Origin: Rhodosorus marinus
Taxonomy: Eukaryota; Rhodophyta; Stylonematophyceae; Stylonematales; Stylonemataceae
NCBI GenBank assembly: GCA_029953675.1
Contig: JAMWBK010000013.1
Coordinates: forward strand, 186,001-250,000
Direction of reading: 5' to 3'
Length of the DNA stretch: 64,000 nt
Shown here: one piece after another, positions 58,242 to 64,000 of the stretch
How the letters are laid out: each line of letters starts with the position of its first letter
Numbering within the stretch: position 1 is the stretch's first letter
The notes under the pieces: generated by a model
Databases searched by the model: none
What the model saw: only the letters and a program-made list of their open reading frames with translations
Told to the model about the DNA's origin: nothing
Made by a program: the position numbers and the translations under genes

Positions 58242-60671
58242 CCACCACGTTCTCGAATCGCTTCTTCAGCCGCCTTCTTCCCCAGCCAGTACGCCGCAGT
58301 GAAACCCTCCCAGTAGTGTACCCATTCTTCTGGGTAGCTCGTGCTGTCATCGTTCCGATCCGGCGCAACAACGTCCACCACGGTCAAAGCTTCTGTGGTG
58401 TTAACCTGTGGTCTACGGCTCAATGCGTCGTCAAGGCCGGCTTCTTTGTCTGCACCAGAGGGAGATCCCTGGAGACCAGCCTTGGATTTATCATACTTGG
58501 AGAGATCGACCTTGGAGAGATCAACTGAACACCACTCCATCTCAAGCTGCATCGCATTCTCAAACCGCATGAGGTCGTAACCCCGAGCGATGGATACAGA
58601 AGTCCCAGAGGTACCGTATCTACCTGCCCTGCCCACACGATGGAGGTAAGACTCGAGGTTCCTCGGCAGGTCGAGGTTAATTACAAGGTCACAGTTCGGT
58701 AGGTCCAGACCTCTTGAAAGTAAATCTGTGGCGACTAGGATCTTCAGCTCACCGTCGCGAAAACGTCCGAGTACCTCTGTCGAAGCAGAAAGTATCCTTG
58801 GAAAGTTAAGACCTTTCCCGGAATTCGCATGGCTGGGCCACCAAGACGGATTACTTACCGTTCCTTGTAGCCTGAGACTCAGACCCGTTGGTACTTGATG
58901 CGGACAGCCCCGCCTCACCGAACACGCTTGCGACGTCCTTCCCTGCCGATTTTTCGTTGCAAAAGCATATGCACTGCCTGAACGGAAAGGAAAGAACCAC
59001 CTCACGAGCGATTGCGGCCTTTTGTACCCACGACAAGTTGTCGTTCACCTCCACTTTCCTTTGAACGACGCCCTGCAGAACAGCGCCGACGTGGTCTCCT
59101 ATCAACCCAAGAAGAAACGATAAACTTTCGAATCAGTATCAATGCAAGCTCGGGCTTTCTCAAAAATTCAAAAGCTTTCGTCCAACCTACCTTTGTCAGG
59201 CTGTTTCTCCTCCAGCGATATGTACTGAGGATCCCGTAAGACTCCCATCAACCTCTCGGTCATCGCCTGAGGAAACGTCGCAGAGAAGATAGCCATCTGC
59301 TTCGGATCCGGAATCATCTTCACGATCCACGGCACCTAGATTGAAAACGCAGCACCCTCTCGCATTAGTACATTCCGTCCTCAGAGGCTGGTTGGTTACA
59401 ACCAGATTCATTCCACAATTCTAGTCTCCATCCAGATCCATCGAGCAGGTCAGGTCTGTGACCAGACTCGCCAGCCCAGCATGGTCTACGATGACCAGAC
59501 AAGATGGACTATCACACTCACCGTTTGACTAAATGTTCCTTCGAGGAGCTTATCTGCTTCGTCCAAGACCACGAGCTTCACGTGGGACGGGTCGAGTATG
59601 TGATCGCGAAGGAGGCCTCTGATTCTCCCGGGCGTACCAATCGCGACGTCGACGCCTTTCTGCAAGGCCTGGACGTCCTTTCCGACGTTGATTCCGCCAA
59701 TGAAGTGTGCGACTTTCACCGGCGGTGATTCGCCGCCGTCCATCTCATTGCAAAGCTTCCTAGCGACATCTGATATCTGGAGAACGATCTCCCTGGTAGG
59801 AGCGAGGATCAGAGCTGACGGGCCTGCTCTTGAGGCGCTACTGGCTCGATTCCTATTCAAAGCGGACTCAATTGATATAACGCAGAAGACTACGGTCTTT
59901 CCGGTGCCACTCTTCGCCTGAGCAATGAAGTCTACGCCAAGCCGGCCGATGGGAATCGCACGAAGTTGAACGGGCGACGGTTTCACAAAGCCGCAGCGAC
60001 TTGATGGGCCAATAGAAACCAGAAACAAGAAAAAAATTTCAGAGACCCTCAGACAGAGCCACTTGAACAACGGCCTACCCCGTACGGAATTCGACAGTAT
60101 TTCTAGGCTTGAGTATCGTGAAGAGACCACACTCATATTGCGAGTATGGTCAAGCTGTACTCATTCTGTGCGAAGGACGCAGACCTTACTCGGTAGGAGA
60201 GTATGGTCAAGAGACCATGCTTACTCACTGAATAAGGACTGAGATACACTCGTATGATCGAAAGAGTACAGACGTTACTCACTTCAGGGATGTGAGCAGA
60301 GAGCTGGGGAGCATGAGCTGTTCAAAATCAGCATCAGCATCTTCGCCTGTGAGAATGACGTCGCTTGTGCGCATTATCCCGCTATGTCCATCCTGAATGA
60401 AGGTCGGCGCCCCACTCGTTCTCTTCCGCTTCTTCTCGACTGGTCGCGTTCTGACCTGTACGATCTCGTCCTTGTCTTCAGACCATAACATCTCCTCGTC
60501 AACCGTAGCTTCCAATTTTCCACGACGAGTCGACGACGCGTCGACTTGCCGATCAAACAGAACATCAGCGCCTTTGCTCTCAAGCCATCGATCGAGAACT
60601 GCCGATTCCTTTTGCTTCAGTCCCGCCATCAAGCTTACATCGTCGCTCGCGTCATGTTCGTCGAGCAGCAT
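58238..60671 (-). CDS. DEAD-box RNA helicase, DDX20/Gemin3-like
   Basis: ATP-dependent RNA helicase; animal DDX20 acts in the SMN complex for snRNP assembly. Exons (minus) are 60671-60283, 59999-59522, 59335-59191, 59098-58859 and 58812-58238, giving 608 aa in phase. Order: acidic N-terminus; Q motif G-F-V-K-P-S-P-V-Q at about 133-141; motif I Q-A-K-S-G-T-G-K-T at 157-165; L-D-E-A-D at 275-279; S-A-T at 307-309; then A-T-D-L-L-S-R-G-L-D and H-R-V-G-R-A-G-R-Y. The tail has L-S-K repeats and ends E-E-W-V-H-Y-W-E-G-F, like the Trp/Tyr-rich DDX20 tail. Residues around motif I (P-S-P-V-Q-L-R-A-I-P) favour DDX20. Intron 1 is long (283 nt) and carries repeated G-A-G-T-A-T-G-G-T-C motifs. Intron 4 is only 46 nt. 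Confidence 0.9.
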
Positions 60672-60965
60672 GATGCATTTCAAAGAAGCCAAGGGGCTAG
60701 AACGCAGCTACAGGCTGCGTCTCTACTTCCTAGTCGTTACTTATATCACAGCTCGCAAGACTTAAGCTGTATTGTTCCTTCGACCGTTGTTACAGCCGAA
60801 GGCCGCGTGCGTCTCTCCTTCCTCCTGCTTCGTCTCATCTGCCCCCAAGTGCAGCATCACTACCCTCAACCAGAGAAGGACTCGGCACGAGAGGATGTTA
60901 GGGCGATTTGATACTCTGGACGAAAGCGTGGATCCTCTTGCATCCGCAGTCGGGACTAGTCTACG

Positions 60966-61560
60966 CCGCTTAACAGCGAAATGGGACACTGTCCTCGCGA
61001 TTGAGGGGGGGATACAACCAACCCACTGGTGCTTCCACAACCCAGCGAGTCTGTAGTAGACCGTACTCAGTCCGGGAGTGTGTCCGGGGGTCTACTAATC
61101 TTCGGACGGAATATGGGACACCGTCCTCGCGATTGAGGGGGGATACAACCAACCCACTCGTCCTTCCACAACCCAGTGAGTTGGTAGTAGAGCATACTCA
61201 GCCTCTGAGCATGTCCAGGGGTCTTTTAATCTTGGGACTGATCTACGCCGCTTGAGAGCAAAATGGGACACTGTCCCTCGATCGGGGGGGATACAACCAA
61301 CTCCCTCCTCCTTCCAACTGGCCCAGCAAGTCGGTAGTACACAATATCAGCCTGCGAGTAGGTCCAAGAGCCTTTTAAATCTTGGGACTTGTCTAGGCCG
61401 GTTGAGAAGAAAATGGGACACTGTCCCCGCGACTTGGGGACAGTGTCCCATTTTCCTATCATCCCACTCCTCCTTCCAATTAGCTCAGCGAGTCGGTTGT
61501 ACACAATACTCAGCCTATGACTATGCACAGGGGTCTTTCATTCTTGCTATTGATATATCA
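60966..61560 (+). repeat. Four-unit minisatellite (about 130-151 bp)
   Basis: A-T-G-G-G-A-C-A-C-x-G-T-C-C recurs at 60980, 61111, 61262 and 61413. It is followed each time except the last by a G-run and A-T-A-C-A-A-C-C-A-A-C, and in all units by C-T-T-C-C-A and A-G-C-[AG]-A-G-T-x-[GT]-G-T. In unit 4 the first box is duplicated in inverted orientation. Confidence 0.85.
61410..61454. repeat. 19-bp perfect inverted repeat inside the minisatellite
   Basis: 61410-61428 is the exact reverse complement of 61436-61454, with a 7-nt loop. It arises from the A-T-G-G-G-A-C-A-C box facing its own inverted copy. Confidence 0.9.
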
Positions 61561-61895
61561 AACCTGTGGATAGGTCCCACAGGTGCCCTCATAGCTAAAG
61601 AACAAACCCTGTGATATTGAGTACCGAACCGTGTACCTTTACGAAGAGTATCAAACCAGAATCTGGTCGATATATCAGATTTACTGTGGTTGTATCCTGA
61701 ATCTCGTATATTCATCCGATTTTGGAGAATTATACCAGATTCGGGTTTGTTTTCTGATATGGTAAGTCATTTGAGATCGGATCGATTAGTATTGACGGAG
61801 GGGGATGGACATTGGGGATGATGGATTGCCTGGAGAGATGGAGTAGACGATGCCTTAAGCTCGGATGGTGACAACTTTGACTGGTTAAATGAGCG

Positions 61896-63256
61896 ATGTT
61901 ATTGATCCTGGTTGGAGCGCCAATGAGTGGTCGTCGAACTGCTATGAGTTGGCTGGGAGAGAATGGGTTTCGATGTGTGGATGGGGATGACGTGAGGACT
62001 GGGGTATGTGGCCTGGCCGGTGAGGTTCCGATGGTGACGATCGCACAAGATGGCAAGGATGTGGATCGACTGTCTAATGTATCTATGTCGTTCATTCTGG
62101 CGATTGATGCCCCTCACGGTGTCAGATGGCGAAGGCAGATGGAAAGGGGTGGTGGAAGACTTGAGGACTTTGTGAAGGAGTCGGACAGCCTAATGTATGA
62201 CTGTGAGAATGTGAGCATACTACCCACTTATTTGAAGAAAAGGGAGAAAATCGAGTACCATGGACTGAAGAAATTTGTTTGTCTGCCCTGTTGAAGAAAG
62301 GTACTCCTCTGCGAACCTGGATGAGGAAGGCCACGCTCCGGGCCTTGAATCAAGGATCCCTCGAGGAGTTTTACTCGCAACTGGAAGGCCTCGATCTGAG
62401 AAATCCAGTCCACGCCCGCCCCTCTTGGGATATGTACTTTCTCCAGCTCGCCGTCCTCGCATCAAAGAGAACAAATTGTATGAAGCGAGCCGTCGGCGCC
62501 GTCATCGTTAAGAACAATCGAGTTGTATCTACTGGATACAATGGCACCCCAAGCGGGTAAGAATTCGTCTCCCAGATCCACTCTACTATGACCACACTCA
62601 TGCATGCATGAGTGTGGTCATAGTCGTTGAATAAACGTGGTAGGGACTCCCTTCTCTACAGGAAAACCCAGACGTCTGAAGGAACCCTCTCCCCATCGTT
62701 TCTAAACCCTTCAGACTCAAAAACTGCAGCGAAGGAGGATGCAAGAGATGCAATAGCTTTGCTCGTATGGGTCTCTCGCTGGACGCCTGTCTGTGCCTTC
62801 ACGCTGAAGAGAATGCTATCATAGAAGCTGGAAGTAGTAGATGTGAAGACGCTACCCTCTATTCCTCGCTATTTCCGTGCCTGGCCTGCACAAAGCTGAT
62901 CATGCAGGTGAGTTGGTAGACGGTCCCACACTGTTCACAGAGATAAGCCGTTCGTGGTGACCTACTTGGGGCCTGGGTCGGCCCCTATCAGACTCATGGA
63001 ATGAATCTGGTGATGTCCGATCACACATAGAGTGCGGTCTGAGATATATCCATAGTCAATCTGATATGCGCCGTTGCTATCGGCATTGATGTTTCCAACA
63101 CGGTGAGAGACGAGACGCGCTGACTTGATAGCGGTCTGGTCTACGTAGGTTGGCATCACTAGACTAATTTATAACAGTTCGTACGCGACTGACGAACGAG
63201 CAGAGGCGATGATGATCAGCTCCGGAATTCAAGTTCTTCAAGGAGGTCCGTTGTAG
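61896..63256 (+). CDS. Deoxycytidylate (dCMP) deaminase, DCD1-type
   Basis: Zinc enzyme converting dCMP to dUMP for dTTP synthesis. Clear exons are 61896-62210, 62297-62556 and 62715-62907; a probable last exon is 63178-63256 (S-Y-A-T-D-E-R... to TAG). The N-terminal ~105 residues form a P-loop-kinase-like region ([10 protein letters not shown]), as in yeast Dcd1. The deaminase domain has R-P-S-W-D-x-Y-F, N-C-M-K-R-x-V-G, T-G-Y-N-G-T-P, C196/C201/C204, H221-A-E-E-N and P-C247-L-A-C250. A short piece carrying the usual G-I-x-x-V-V-Y must lie between 62908 and 63177, but I could not place it in phase. The C-terminus may be broken. Intron 2 (62557-62714) contains a 40-bp perfect palindrome. Confidence 0.82.
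62585..62624. repeat. 40-bp perfect palindrome inside an intron
   Basis: 62585-62604 is followed without loop by its exact reverse complement 62605-62624, centred on TGCA/TGCA. It lies in intron 2 of the dCMP deaminase gene, well away from both splice sites. Confidence 0.95.
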
Positions 63257-64000
63257 ACATCAAGCAGCTCGTCGTTTTGAGGTGATTTGGAGTCGGGAGG
63301 AGGAGATAGGAAAAACCAGGCCTTATCAAACTTGTGACGAGCAAAGGCCGTCACCCACCAACTTGAAAGGGTTTCTCGGTTGCTCGAGGCTTGTCGTTTG
63401 GTCCTTTGTCATACGTAGTGTTCAGTTCTGCTCCTACCTGCCACTACGAAGGACTCATCTTGGTGAACAGTGGGACGGTCTATCAACTCATCTGCATGAT
63501 CAACTTTCTCCCAAAGGGAACTGCTTGGGTAGAATCGGATAGGCAGTTCTTCCAGCTATTCCCCGTTCGATAATTGAGGGAACACCATTGTGACTATGAA
63601 GGTATCTATCAAGCTGAGGAGTGTCAAGAACTGTACCCAAGGTAGGGTAGGTTAGCGTAGTTCATGCAACCATTTCCCAAACGGCAAGATTCCAGACCAT
63701 TGTGACTGTGAACGTATGTATACACCTAGCAAGCTGAGGTTCGGCATGGTCAACAACCCTGCCGAAGGTGGGGAAGATAGGTTAGTGTAGTTCATGACAC
63801 GACTTCCCGTCCGAGGAACAATCCGGACCTCGCTAGAACAAAGCATATGTAGGTGTAGATATATCTCCATGGAGTTCACATGACGAAGGAGGTAACCGTG
63901 AACGCGTTACTAAAGGACTCCCTATTGGAGCCTGTCAGGAGGGAATAAGGAATCCATCTTTGCCTTAAAAGAGACCCTAATGGGTTGTGTGGCTACGTTC
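63257..64000. other. 3' flank and tandem duplication
   Basis: No gene recognised. 63585-63810 is a two-unit repeat (below). Confidence 0.4.
63585..63810 (+). repeat. Tandem duplication, about 115-bp unit, two copies
   Basis: Both units contain C-A-T-T-G-T-G-A-C-T-x-T-G-A-A, C-A-A-G-C-T-G-A-G-G and G-G-T-T-A-G-[CT]-G-T-A-G-T-T-C-A-T-G. Confidence 0.7.

Larger units (their letters stand above)
60672..61895. other. Divergent intergenic region helicase / dCMP deaminase
   Basis: Largely filled by a four-unit tandem repeat (60966-61560). The rest is AT-rich with no coding frame. Confidence 0.45.

Overview
This is nuclear DNA of a photosynthetic eukaryote, most likely an intron-rich unicellular red alga; a glaucophyte is the main alternative. 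Plastid-linked genes point this way: a plant-type MGDG synthase, a DUF1995 protein, an organellar seryl-tRNA synthetase and an RNB exonuclease of the plant RNR1 type. So do lipid-A-pathway LpxC, early-Phe transit-peptide-like N-termini, and many short GT-AG introns (46-158 nt, 70-100 nt typical). Species-level identity cannot be read from the sequence. No tRNA, rRNA, CRISPR or operon was found.

Layout. 1-494 is the 3' end of the organellar SerRS gene. 0.9-12.5 kb is a repeat-rich zone with three glutaredoxin genes, an intact GT2 glycosyltransferase and two broken copies of it. 15.4-18.0 kb is an iPLA2-gamma/PNPLA8-type phospholipase. 18-27.7 kb is gene-poor, with retroelement-like relics and a 165-bp tandem repeat. 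27.7-37.1 kb carries BCAT, a PTPS-family enzyme, the DUF1995 protein, a TRIC-type cation channel and a CAMK-like kinase. 39.8-42.3 kb is a long coiled-coil gene. 43-44.2 kb is AT-rich tandem repeat plus an orphan open frame. 45.1-50.7 kb carries a renalase-like oxidoreductase interrupted by two TAG codons, MGDG synthase and LpxC. 53-60.7 kb carries the RNB exonuclease, a HemK2/N6AMT1 methyltransferase and a DDX20-like helicase. 61.9-63.3 kb is a DCD1-type dCMP deaminase.

Functional themes are plastid membrane lipid and lipid-A chemistry (MGD, LpxC, PNPLA8), thiol redox (glutaredoxins), organelle RNA/translation (SerRS, RNB) and translation/RNP upkeep (N6AMT1, DDX20-like). There is no evidence that neighbours form one pathway. 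Notable structure includes many near-perfect hairpins, minisatellites lodged between divergent promoters, stop codons of two convergent genes overlapping in one CTAG, a GC-AG intron, introns that stay open in frame, and G/GA-rich leaders on the coding strand before most starts. All exon joins were made by eye from splice consensus, phase and family conservation, and no transcript data were used.
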